Positions 55,101 through 62,211 of a stretch of 64,000 nucleotides of DNA are shown here, one piece after another. The translations under genes were made by a program, and so were the position numbers. Each line of letters starts with the position of its first letter. Position 1 is the first letter of the stretch. The DNA lies in assembly GCF_002088945.1 (NCBI RefSeq), contig NZ_NCSU01000014.1, positions 62,001 through 126,000 on the forward strand. Direction: 5' to 3'. This DNA is from Henriciella pelagia (GTDB lineage: Bacteria; Pseudomonadota; Alphaproteobacteria; Caulobacterales; Hyphomonadaceae). The notes below the pieces were generated by a model. It was not told where the DNA came from. It made no database searches and saw only the letters and a program-made list of their open reading frames with translations.

Positions 55101-58100
55101 ATGCCGGCGCATGCCAACGCGTCCTGAAATCGATTGGAGGCTCAGCCATCCGTGTCCCGCATGACCTTGTCGTGCACACACCAATGATGGAACCATACGC
55201 CGAAACCTGGCGGTCCCTGCACCATCGCAAGACGAAGGCGCCGAAGAAGATTCGCTTCTATGCGAATGCCACCAGCAAACCCTATGTACCGGATGCCGAG
55301 ACTGTTGCCGACATGCTCACCGGCCAGGCCATCCGTGAAGTGAATTTCCCCAAAACCCTTCGCCAAGCCTATGCAGACGGCGTTCGCACCTTCGTGGAGA
55401 TCGGACCACGCGACACGCTGACCGGGGCCATTCGCGAAACACTTGGCAATGACGTCATCGCCATTGCCACAGACCGGTTCGGCCAACCCGGCCTCAGCGA
55501 CGTCGCTTCTGTCGCGGCATCGGTCTTTGCGGCCGGACACGCGGTCGACGTGGACTGGCTGAAGCACCGCCTCGACGAGTGCCGCGAGCATTCGATCACG
55601 CCGAGGCTGTCCCGTGATGGCGAAATCCGGCTACCGGCCCACACCGCTCCGCCCTCCCTGCCGCGCCGAAAAACCCAGCGTACGCTGCCCGAGCCACCAT
55701 CCCTGACAAGCCACCGCCAATTCCGCCCAGAACCTGCGAGACCCGCGCTTGGGCGCAGAATGCCACCAGCGCCGGGCACAGCCTGGACACCGCCAACGGG
55801 CGAAACCGCCCTGCTGGAAAGGCCGGCCCTCGCCCGCACCGGCCCGACGCTCAAGCCGGTGCAGAAACTATCAGGCGTCACACCACTGGCTCGCCGGGCG
55901 CCGTCCGGGCCGCAATTTACCCGCGCCCAACTCGAACACGCTGCTGCCGGCAACATCTCGGACGTGTTCGGTGAACAGTTCGCGTCGCAGGACAAGTATC
56001 GCCGGCAGGTCCGCATGCCGCGTCCGCCGCTGCTCCTCTGCGATCGCATCACAGGAATTGATGCTGAGGCCCTGGTGCACGGCAAGGGAACCATCTGGAC
56101 CGAGACCGATGTAACCGAAGGACACTGGGCGGTCAGCAACGGTGTCATGCGACCTGGCCCGCTCATTGAAGCGGGACAGGCCGATCTTGCGCTCATCTCC
56201 TGGATGGGCGCGGATATGCTCAATTGCTCCGACCGCGTCTACCGTCTCCTCGGATGTGAGCTCACCTTTCACGAAGGGGGTCTGGCACGGACTGGCGAAA
56301 CGCTGCACTTCCAGATTTCGATCAAAGGGCATGCGGAGCTTTCAGGCGTTCGCATGTTCTTCTTCGAGTATGATTGCTATGCTGACGACCGGTTGCTTCT
56401 GTCGGTACGGAATGGTCAGGCAGGCTTCTTCACCGACGCGGAACTGTCCGATTCAAAGGGCGTGCTCTGGGACGCTGAGGCCGATGGCCCACCGACAGCA
56501 GAACCGCGCCTTGCGGACGTGCCTGCCTCACGCAAAGCGGCATTCGACGCGGCAGAGGTCGCCGCATTCCGGGCAGGCGACACATTTGCCTGTTTCGGGC
56601 CCGGCTTTGAGCGTGCCGCGCCACATACACGGCCCGCCTGTCTGCCCGACGGCCGCCTCGCCCTCTTCGACGATGTAGAAATCTTCGAGCCTCAGGGCGG
56701 TCCATGGAAGCGCGGATACCTGAAAGCCCGCCACCACGTCCCGAAGGATGCCTGGTTCTATGACGGCCACTTCCACGAAGACCCCTGCATGCCGGGCACC
56801 CTGATGGCCGAGGCGGCAGTCCAGGCGCTTGAATTCACCGCCGCCGCACTCGGCCTCACCATTGAGCGCGACAGCCATGTCTTCGAACCCGCTCCCGGCG
56901 AGCAGGCCGTCTTCTATTGCCGCGGCCAGGTAACACCAGAGAGCGATCATGACGTGACTTACGAAGTCTTCGTCGATGAGATCGTCGATGGCGAAGAACC
57001 GATGCTCTTCGCCAGCCTGCTGGCGCGATCGGACGGTCGGAAGGTCTTCTACTGTCCGCGCTTCGGTGTCCGGTTGCGTCGCAGCTGGCCAGAGACCACG
57101 AGGCCCGTACAAGTTCCGCATTATGTGAATGACGAATGCGATGTGCGCGGCGACGAAACCGCTCTCATGGAGTGCGGGTCAGGCGCCCCGAGCCGGGCTT
57201 TTGGCTCAATGTACAAGCCGTTCGATACGGCTGGCGCGGTGCCTCGCCTGCCACAACCACCCTATCACATGGTCAGCCGCGTCCTCTCTGTGACCGGGCC
57301 CGCCGGCGCGCAGAAGGCCGGTCTGACGGCTGTCGCCGAATACGATATTCCGCCCGATGCCTGGTATTTCGAGGACGGCGGAACCGGCACCATGCCCTTC
57401 AGCGTGCTGACCGAAGTCATCCTTCAACCCTGCGGCTGGCTCGCCTCCTATTCCGGTTTTGCCCTGTCTGGTGAAACTCGCTTCCGCAACCTCGATGGTT
57501 CGGGCGCAACCGCACGGCAGGTCAGGCCCGGTGACGGCATGATCCGTACCCGTACAACACTGACGCGTTGTTCACGGGTCGGCCCGATGACCATCGTGTT
57601 TTTCCAGCTGGAGGCTACGCTTGCCGATGGAACACCGGTTGTTTCACTCGAGACAAGTTTCGGCTTTTTCACCAAGGCTGCACTGGCCTCGCAGGCTGGC
57701 CTCAAGGCTAGTGAGGAACAGCAGACCTTCTTCAATGCGCCGGCTGACCCGCCTACAGAGTCCGGAACGCTCCTTCCCGCATCGAGCCACCGGCTGGCCC
57801 TGTTCGATGTCATTGACCGTTTCGAGGCAAAGGGAGGCGAGGCCGGTCTTGGCCGCATCCGTGCTCGGCAAAGCGTTGATCCGTATGCCTGGTATTTCAA
57901 GGCACATTTCTTCTCAGACCCTGTGCAGCCCGGATCACTCGGGCTTGAAATGCTGGTCCAGCTACTGGCCCGCGCCGCAGACCTTAACGGGCACGCCGAT
58001 CCTTACGACCAGCCCGTCTGGGAACCGATTGCACCGGATGAAACCTTCACCTGGACCTATCGTGGCCAGGTCAATCCGACCGCCCGGCAGGTCACGCCAA

Positions 58101-59374
58101 TTGTTGAAATCGAACGCGTCGTAGCAGGCGAAGGCGAGACGATCGTGACCGGGACCGGTTCGATCTGGGTCGACGGCATGAGGATTTACGAGATGCGCGG
58201 CGTCAGCATCCGAATTTCGGAGGCCGCTCCAGAGGTGAGCGCGACGAGCCTGACCCGATTCACGCCTGCAGAGCCATCATGGCTCGCTTCTCATTGCCCG
58301 ACCTACACACTTCCTGCCCTGCCGCTCCTCGCACAGGCCGGCATGGCGATGCGGCAGGCTGCGGTCTCTCAAAACATCGCATTTCCTCTTGAATTGAAGG
58401 ACTTTTCTCCGCGGCGATGGGCAAGTGTGGGGTCACAGGGCCTGACCGTCGAAACGCAGACCCAGCCCGGCGGGCGAACCAACCTGCGAGGCCGCAACGC
58501 TCTATCGGGCGATGCCCCCTGGTATGACATCTCCTCCGGCCAGGTCTCATCCGTGCTGCGCCCACCGAAGGCCAGGCTCGACGTCAGGCGCCATGGCCGC
58601 AAACGCGCGGACCCATATCACTCGGCAGACCTTTTCCACGGACCGGCATTACAGCCCGTCACCGAGCTTCGCCGCAGCGCGACCGGGTTCGAAGCCCTGA
58701 TCGACCTCACAAGGGCCGAAACGCCGGGTGACGCATTCGACCCCGTCATTCTCGACGGATTGGTCCACGGCCCGCCCCACGAGACACCGGAGGAATGGTT
58801 CGACGGCACAGATGGACACGCCATCTATCCGGTGCGTATCGACCGTCTCGTCATCTGTAGTGAGCTTCCCGAAGACGGCATTCTGACCGTGCGCGGCACC
58901 CCCGGACGACCCGATCCCGCGACTGGTGACCTGCCCGTCGCGATAGAAGCGCTGATCGGCGACACACTCTGGGCGCGTCTCGATCTCATCGAGAAAGCTT
59001 ACCCCAAGGGACCGTTGGCTGCCTTGTCCGCACTGGAGCGGCGAGCCTTTCTCACCGGAAAGGACACCGACCAACCGGCCCCGCTGACCCGTTTCGACGG
59101 CACGCATACCCGCCTCTCTCCGGCCGATGTCATCAGCTGCGACTGGCTTCCCGGTACCGTAAGCGCCGTCTGGGGTTGCGGGGGGCGCACTGGCCGGGAC
59201 CTCGTCAAAGCTGTCGCGATCAAGGAGCATTTCGCTCGCAAATGGGGCGTACACCCACAGAAAATCCAGCTTGATGAGCCATTCGTCATTGGACCTGCGG
59301 GCCGTCGCCGTTACAGTTTGGCATTCGACCCCGTTGCCCGCGCCTGGGCTGTCTCGGACGATGCATATGAGTGA
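52139..59374 (+). CDS. pfaC: PfaC-like synthase: KS-CLF-AT-DH-DH-PKS-type DH-ACPS-like tail
   Basis: A 2411-residue protein starting at ATG 52139, inside the KR end. Order: KS (1-420, Cys174 in DAACASS); a CLF-like second KS (430-680) whose active-site Cys is lost (WRAMGFAVMEEEASG); PfaB-like AT (800-1080, Ser898 in GLSSGE); a Pro-rich linker; FabA-type DH (1261-1655, His1544 in DGHFHEDPCMPGT); second FabA-type DH (1685-2035, His1923 in HFFSDPVQPGSLGLE); PKS-type double-hotdog DH (2040-2310, His2052 and Asp2206 in LDGLVHG); and a tail with GRDLVKAVAIKEHF resembling a degenerate AcpS domain. KS-CLF-AT-DH-DH recalls myxobacterial Pfa3, without its acyltransferase end. Confidence 0.92.
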   Translation: MADRRFEPIAIVGRGCVLPGALSPTALWQAVLSGKDLLSSAPADKWGVTAQEQSAFGYRGGFVTGFEQVFDPDQHALGNIDAAALDPLFQWLLHAGRDAWMEAGAPKVKAKKLGVIAGNLGYPSRALSDFAADFWLDGQSDVHPENRFNTGGPARILARALGAKGGAFALDAACASSLYAVKLACDRLQDGSLDVAIAAAVNGADNLILHQGFSALNALSKTGRSRPFAKGADGLVPAEGAAAIVLKRLSDCSAKETVFGVIRGIGLSNDGRRKSLLAPDEDGQTEAMAEAWAMAGLDPSTDIGLVEAHATGTPTGDTVELKATSQFFSGVDNLPIGSLKGNLGHLITAAGLASLIKLTFAINEGTIPPTRLDGEPLDDFSGSNLTPAKCVDWPTGRPRIAAISNFGFGGNNAHLVLMADDGTRTPAKVHKNKARLAICGVGLNMGPDRGLARILQRLSRPPKAERRAMDEIVAQPRTLRTPPSELSSAQGQQLALWDAVDEALDASPLDEGERVGVFTGFSCSAEATRWMFRARIANRLNIPPDSQQADEARAAICPPLLPGDVLGAMPNVSANRINVRGDWRAMGFAVMEEEASGLRALELAARALQAGEIDAAIVAAADLSNDAVHQAATGGGGGDAAVALIVRRTSDAADGVRLKSIKVSDNPAEETLLERLYGQSHAAGGLARLAVAAKLSERGYKLGPAGLSPNFSNKPLKLALSGGRVSLKARPVPAPDLLRPTPVLETYAAGSRDDLVTGLASRKQNASGKVRLALLADTGDAMETMRARSITELKAGRIPEGKGVHFGEGDAQGELAFVFTGAAAAYSGMGQGLFAAFPELAPMVAGRFPAAQSVADLLSSDLSSAFDQLRATTLISQAQSLLLRGLLGLQPTVAMGLSSGETNSLIAFQAWVDADGLMATIGDSGMYTDDLAGAFRTAQHAWKDDAPVQWETWRLRAPERDIRAALRSEPRCDLTILYSPTDAVISGDAGACQRVLKSIGGSAIRVPHDLVVHTPMMEPYAETWRSLHHRKTKAPKKIRFYANATSKPYVPDAETVADMLTGQAIREVNFPKTLRQAYADGVRTFVEIGPRDTLTGAIRETLGNDVIAIATDRFGQPGLSDVASVAASVFAAGHAVDVDWLKHRLDECREHSITPRLSRDGEIRLPAHTAPPSLPRRKTQRTLPEPPSLTSHRQFRPEPARPALGRRMPPAPGTAWTPPTGETALLERPALARTGPTLKPVQKLSGVTPLARRAPSGPQFTRAQLEHAAAGNISDVFGEQFASQDKYRRQVRMPRPPLLLCDRITGIDAEALVHGKGTIWTETDVTEGHWAVSNGVMRPGPLIEAGQADLALISWMGADMLNCSDRVYRLLGCELTFHEGGLARTGETLHFQISIKGHAELSGVRMFFFEYDCYADDRLLLSVRNGQAGFFTDAELSDSKGVLWDAEADGPPTAEPRLADVPASRKAAFDAAEVAAFRAGDTFACFGPGFERAAPHTRPACLPDGRLALFDDVEIFEPQGGPWKRGYLKARHHVPKDAWFYDGHFHEDPCMPGTLMAEAAVQALEFTAAALGLTIERDSHVFEPAPGEQAVFYCRGQVTPESDHDVTYEVFVDEIVDGEEPMLFASLLARSDGRKVFYCPRFGVRLRRSWPETTRPVQVPHYVNDECDVRGDETALMECGSGAPSRAFGSMYKPFDTAGAVPRLPQPPYHMVSRVLSVTGPAGAQKAGLTAVAEYDIPPDAWYFEDGGTGTMPFSVLTEVILQPCGWLASYSGFALSGETRFRNLDGSGATARQVRPGDGMIRTRTTLTRCSRVGPMTIVFFQLEATLADGTPVVSLETSFGFFTKAALASQAGLKASEEQQTFFNAPADPPTESGTLLPASSHRLALFDVIDRFEAKGGEAGLGRIRARQSVDPYAWYFKAHFFSDPVQPGSLGLEMLVQLLARAADLNGHADPYDQPVWEPIAPDETFTWTYRGQVNPTARQVTPIVEIERVVAGEGETIVTGTGSIWVDGMRIYEMRGVSIRISEAAPEVSATSLTRFTPAEPSWLASHCPTYTLPALPLLAQAGMAMRQAAVSQNIAFPLELKDFSPRRWASVGSQGLTVETQTQPGGRTNLRGRNALSGDAPWYDISSGQVSSVLRPPKARLDVRRHGRKRADPYHSADLFHGPALQPVTELRRSATGFEALIDLTRAETPGDAFDPVILDGLVHGPPHETPEEWFDGTDGHAIYPVRIDRLVICSELPEDGILTVRGTPGRPDPATGDLPVAIEALIGDTLWARLDLIEKAYPKGPLAALSALERRAFLTGKDTDQPAPLTRFDGTHTRLSPADVISCDWLPGTVSAVWGCGGRTGRDLVKAVAIKEHFARKWGVHPQKIQLDEPFVIGPAGRRRYSLAFDPVARAWAVSDDAYE

Positions 59375-59951
59375 TTTCGAACTGATCGTGGCTGACCAGC
59401 GGGTCATGCCGCTCGTCCAGCATCTGCGTTATCGCGTCTACTGCGCGGAGAAGCGGTTCGCGATGGCCGGCGCCGATCACGAAGCGCGAATATTGACGGA
59501 CGAGGCAGACAAGCTCGGCGTCACATTCGCCCTGTTTGACGGTGCGGAGCTTGTCTCCAGCGCTCAGATCATCCCGGTGAATCCGCTCGATGAGGAGGCC
59601 CGCTTTGCCGTGTTCGACCTCGCCTCAGTTCTGCCCCGCCCGGACCAGGGCGCGGTGATCGTCTCCAAACTGGTCACGGCAAAGGACAGGCGCGGCTCCA
59701 AGACGCTGGGCCCCGTCATGCGCGCAGTGCTCGAATTCGTTTCGGCCGACAAAAGGCGCTACATCGCGATCCTGGCCGAGCCTGGCATGCGCGATTTCTA
59801 CGCGTCCATGGGTTTCGAGGCGCTACGGGAGGGCATCACGGCCGCGCCGTTCGGTGAAGTGACACTGATGGTGTTCGACATGAAGGATGAGCGCCATTTG
59901 AGCGGCAAGTCACTCGCAGGCTGGATGTTCAAGCCTATCTTCGCGCGCTGA
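59367..59951 (+). CDS. GNAT acyltransferase of the N-acyl amino acid synthase/LuxI/OlsB type
   Basis: From ATG 59367, overlapping the pfaC stop by 8 nt, the protein has 194 residues. LRYRVYCAEKRFAMAG with acidic residues downstream resembles the LuxI/FeeM/OlsB N-terminus. SAQIIPVNPLD is followed by the GNAT core VIVSKLVTAKDRRGSKTLGPVMRAVLEF and YIAILAEPGMRDFYASMGFE. These relatives transfer acyl chains from acyl-ACP to an amino group. Being coupled to the synthase, it is a good candidate for offloading the product onto an amine. Its acceptor is unknown and an ordinary acetyltransferase role cannot be excluded. Confidence 0.8.
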   Translation: MSDFELIVADQRVMPLVQHLRYRVYCAEKRFAMAGADHEARILTDEADKLGVTFALFDGAELVSSAQIIPVNPLDEEARFAVFDLASVLPRPDQGAVIVSKLVTAKDRRGSKTLGPVMRAVLEFVSADKRRYIAILAEPGMRDFYASMGFEALREGITAAPFGEVTLMVFDMKDERHLSGKSLAGWMFKPIFAR

Positions 59952-60579
59952 ACGCGATCATCGCAACGCGATCCTGCGCCGTATCGATCTGCCGCACGAG
60001 CACCGCGCCGGCGTCTCTCTCCACCTCAACCTGTCTCACATTTCCGGAAAGCAAGCCAGCCGGGATGTCGACCGACTTGGCCCCGCCCCGAAGACCATCG
60101 CCCTGCCATTTCAGGACGGCCTCCTTCGCGGTCCAGAGCCGGAAGAAGGCGAGCGGTGTTTCGCCCTCGTCTGAGGTCAGTCCCCGGATCAGCGCCGCCT
60201 CCGCTGGGCTGGCGATCATACTCAGCATGGCCAGATGAGAGAGCGGCCGGACCTGCTCGATATCGCATCCGATCCGCCCGTCCCTCAGCACGGCAGCAAA
60301 CGCCAGCGGTCCGGACCTCGACCACGAGATGCCGAGCGTGGGAAGCCCGGCAATTGAAGGGGCTGCATCATCATGCGAGCAAAGCTCGACCGCGGACGCT
60401 GGACAACCCTCAACCTTCGCAACGAGCATTCGGGCCGTGTGGCGGGCATGAAGGAAATTTTCGGCAAGGGTCCCAGTCCGCAGCGCGCTCGCGCGGCGGA
60501 CTTCATCGACTCCCACTGCAGCCGGAGGCACTGTCAGTTCACTCCGGTCGGAGAGAAGCCATTGCGGAGAAGGTGTCAT
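59935..60579 (-). CDS. pfaE: Sfp-type 4'-phosphopantetheinyl transferase
   Basis: A 214-residue PPTase with the Mg-binding motif IGCDIEQVRPL (canonical GxDIE with Cys) and FFRLWTAKEAVLKWQGDGL. It loads phosphopantetheine onto carrier proteins. Convergent placement, with its last 17 nt overlapping the GNAT gene, and the two ACPs in the cluster identify it as the PfaE equivalent. The upstream start is the first ATG, MTPSPQWLLSD. Confidence 0.92.
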   Translation of the reverse strand: MTPSPQWLLSDRSELTVPPAAVGVDEVRRASALRTGTLAENFLHARHTARMLVAKVEGCPASAVELCSHDDAAPSIAGLPTLGISWSRSGPLAFAAVLRDGRIGCDIEQVRPLSHLAMLSMIASPAEAALIRGLTSDEGETPLAFFRLWTAKEAVLKWQGDGLRGGAKSVDIPAGLLSGNVRQVEVERDAGAVLVRQIDTAQDRVAMIAFSARR

Positions 60580-60606
60580 CTGACTGCGCTACAGGCAGCG
60601 ATCCGA

Positions 60607-61206
60607 TCAGGCAACCGCGGCCATCGATGCGGTCAGGCGGTCGATACGGCTGAGCAGTTCCGTCATGCCTTGCTGGCGGCCGCCCTCAACGCAACGAAGG
60701 GACTTCTCCCTTGATTCAAAACGCGCCACGACGGTCTCGCGAGCCCGGCTCACGCGGCTCTTGATCGTACCGGCTGAACAGCCGCAAATCTCGCCCGCTT
60801 CCTCATAGGTCATGCCGGCGGCGAGGACGAGAAGTAGAGCATCGCGCTGATTGTCAGGAAGCGAATAGATGATCTGTTCCATACGGCTGAAATCCTGGTG
60901 GATCTCCTGCACTCCCTCCTGGATCAGCGCATTCTCGGCGAAGTCCGGCTCCATATTCACGTTCCGCCAGGCACGGCGCAGCATCATGTAGTATTCGTTC
61001 CGCAGGATGCGGAACACCCAGGGACGCATGGATTGCTCGGGGTCGAAGCTGTCTACGGAGGACCAGGCTCTGAGGCAGGCGTCCTGAACCAGATCGTCAG
61101 CAAGCACCGCATCTTTACAGAGGCCTCGCGCAAAGGCTCGCATTTCCGGAATTAGGGCCTCCAGGCGATCAACAAAAGACAATTCGCCCTGCTTGCGTTC
61201 TGCCAC
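60607..61206 (-). CDS. ecfG: EcfG-type general stress sigma factor
   Basis: A 199-residue ECF sigma factor starting at GTG 61206 (GGAGAAGG upstream). Region 2 has ALIPEMRAFARGLCKDAVLADDLVQDACLRAW and SMRPWVFRILRNEYYMMLRRAWRN. Region 4 has YSLPDNQRDALLLVLAAGMTYEEAGEICGCSAGTIKSRVSRAR. EcfG directs the alphaproteobacterial general stress response, held in check by NepR and released by phosphorylated PhyR. The adjacent nepR supports this. No phyR or kinase gene is in the window. Confidence 0.93.
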   Translation of the reverse strand: MAERKQGELSFVDRLEALIPEMRAFARGLCKDAVLADDLVQDACLRAWSSVDSFDPEQSMRPWVFRILRNEYYMMLRRAWRNVNMEPDFAENALIQEGVQEIHQDFSRMEQIIYSLPDNQRDALLLVLAAGMTYEEAGEICGCSAGTIKSRVSRARETVVARFESREKSLRCVEGGRQQGMTELLSRIDRLTASMAAVA

Positions 61207-61243
61207 CGACCTTCTCCATGCAGGACCGGCTGGTACCGTGTCC

Positions 61244-61373
61244 CTAATTGTTTTTCTTGCGCTCTTCGTCGCGCAGTTTTTTTTATAAGATCTTGCAGCT
61301 TGTCGGGGACCGGTTCGGTCAGGACATCCCGGTAGGCGTTGCGAAGAGCCTCGCCAATCGGCTTTTCCTTCAT
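61244..61373 (-). pseudogene. nepR: NepR-like anti-sigma factor, frame broken at an A8 run
   Basis: The minus strand encodes MKEKPIGEALRNAYRDVLTE and then PVPDKLQDLIKK, the NepR helix-turn-helix core. An A8 run (T8 at 61277-61284 on the plus strand) follows. As written the frame goes on to 61152 with unrelated residues and overlaps ecfG. With one A fewer it becomes KKLRDEERKKNN and stops at 61244, a natural NepR end. So either the run is miscounted, slippage repairs it, or the gene is mutated. It lies immediately upstream of ecfG, as usual. Confidence 0.65.
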
Positions 61374-61835
61374 TCAGGGAGAGGGCTTTCGCCCCGTCTT
61401 CTCGCTGCGCTGTGGCTGAGGTGACATCTGTTTCGTCAAGCCGTCACCGGAAAGCACTTTGCCGCTTTTCCTGAATTCCTGTCGTTCCGCCCTTCCTGTT
61501 GCAGATCTTGCAGAAGCATAGGGGCACACAATCGGTTAAAGGTGATATAAACCACAGGAAAATTCTGCACGGCTTTGTTAATCATCGTCACGGGGAGGTT
61601 TACGCGCGCCGGGCGTTGCGTGTGCATGTGAGCAATCATCCCGCAGTAATCTTTATGGGCCAAAGGCAAATTCAAGGGCCTGCGGCCTTTCCGCAACTGG
61701 AATTTACCGTCGCACCTCGTTTTCACGCGCTGAGCCGGGTATAAGGTTTGGGTGAAATAAGGTCGGAACTGGCAAGGATTTGGATACCACGCTGTGGCAT
61801 GTAGGGACTTTGTATCACTGAAGAGCCACACCAAA
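61374..61835. other. 462-bp spacer between nepR and the PilZ gene
   Basis: No gene is supported here. It must hold the divergent promoters of nepR-ecfG and the PilZ gene. I looked for the EcfG promoter pattern GGAAC-N16/17-CGTT and found GGAAC on the minus strand near 61484 without a matching -10. Confidence 0.5.
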
Positions 61836-62117
61836 ATGAAGTCCAGCCCTTCGAATACACTCAGGGATGCGCGCCGCTACATGCGGTTCCGTTCAATCAA
61901 GTCTGGCCTGCTCCGGCAGGACGAATCCAGCGAAACCATACCGGTTCGCGTGCTCGACATGTCGTCTGCCGGTGCACGCATAGAACTCCCTGCAGGATCT
62001 ACAGCACCCGCAACATTTGCATTGATTGTCCATCCAGAAGACGATCTGTCACGTAAAACTGTCAATTGCCGTGTCGTATGGCAACGCGACTCCTGTCTGG
62101 GCGTTAGTTTTCTCTAG
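61836..62117 (+). CDS. PilZ-domain c-di-GMP-binding protein
   Basis: From ATG 61836 a 93-residue single-domain PilZ protein. The arginine motif RRYMRFR precedes VRVLDMSSAGARIELP, the D/NxSxxG motif, and CRVVWQRDSCLGVSFL closes the barrel. It probably binds cyclic di-GMP in the cytoplasm and acts on a partner. It stands alone between the stress sigma operon and tamA. Confidence 0.85.
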   Translation: MKSSPSNTLRDARRYMRFRSIKSGLLRQDESSETIPVRVLDMSSAGARIELPAGSTAPATFALIVHPEDDLSRKTVNCRVVWQRDSCLGVSFL

Positions 62118-62211
62118 ACCCAACGCGATGCAGAAAGTTGTCGCAAAAAACCCGGCTTAGTGCGCAACTTGCATGGCTGGACCAAACTTGTGCCAGCACG
62201 GCTCGGACGGG

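Noticed and set aside
61374-61550. EcfG autoregulatory promoter before nepR
   Set aside because: A GGAAC is present on the minus strand but no CGTT occurs 16-17 nt downstream.
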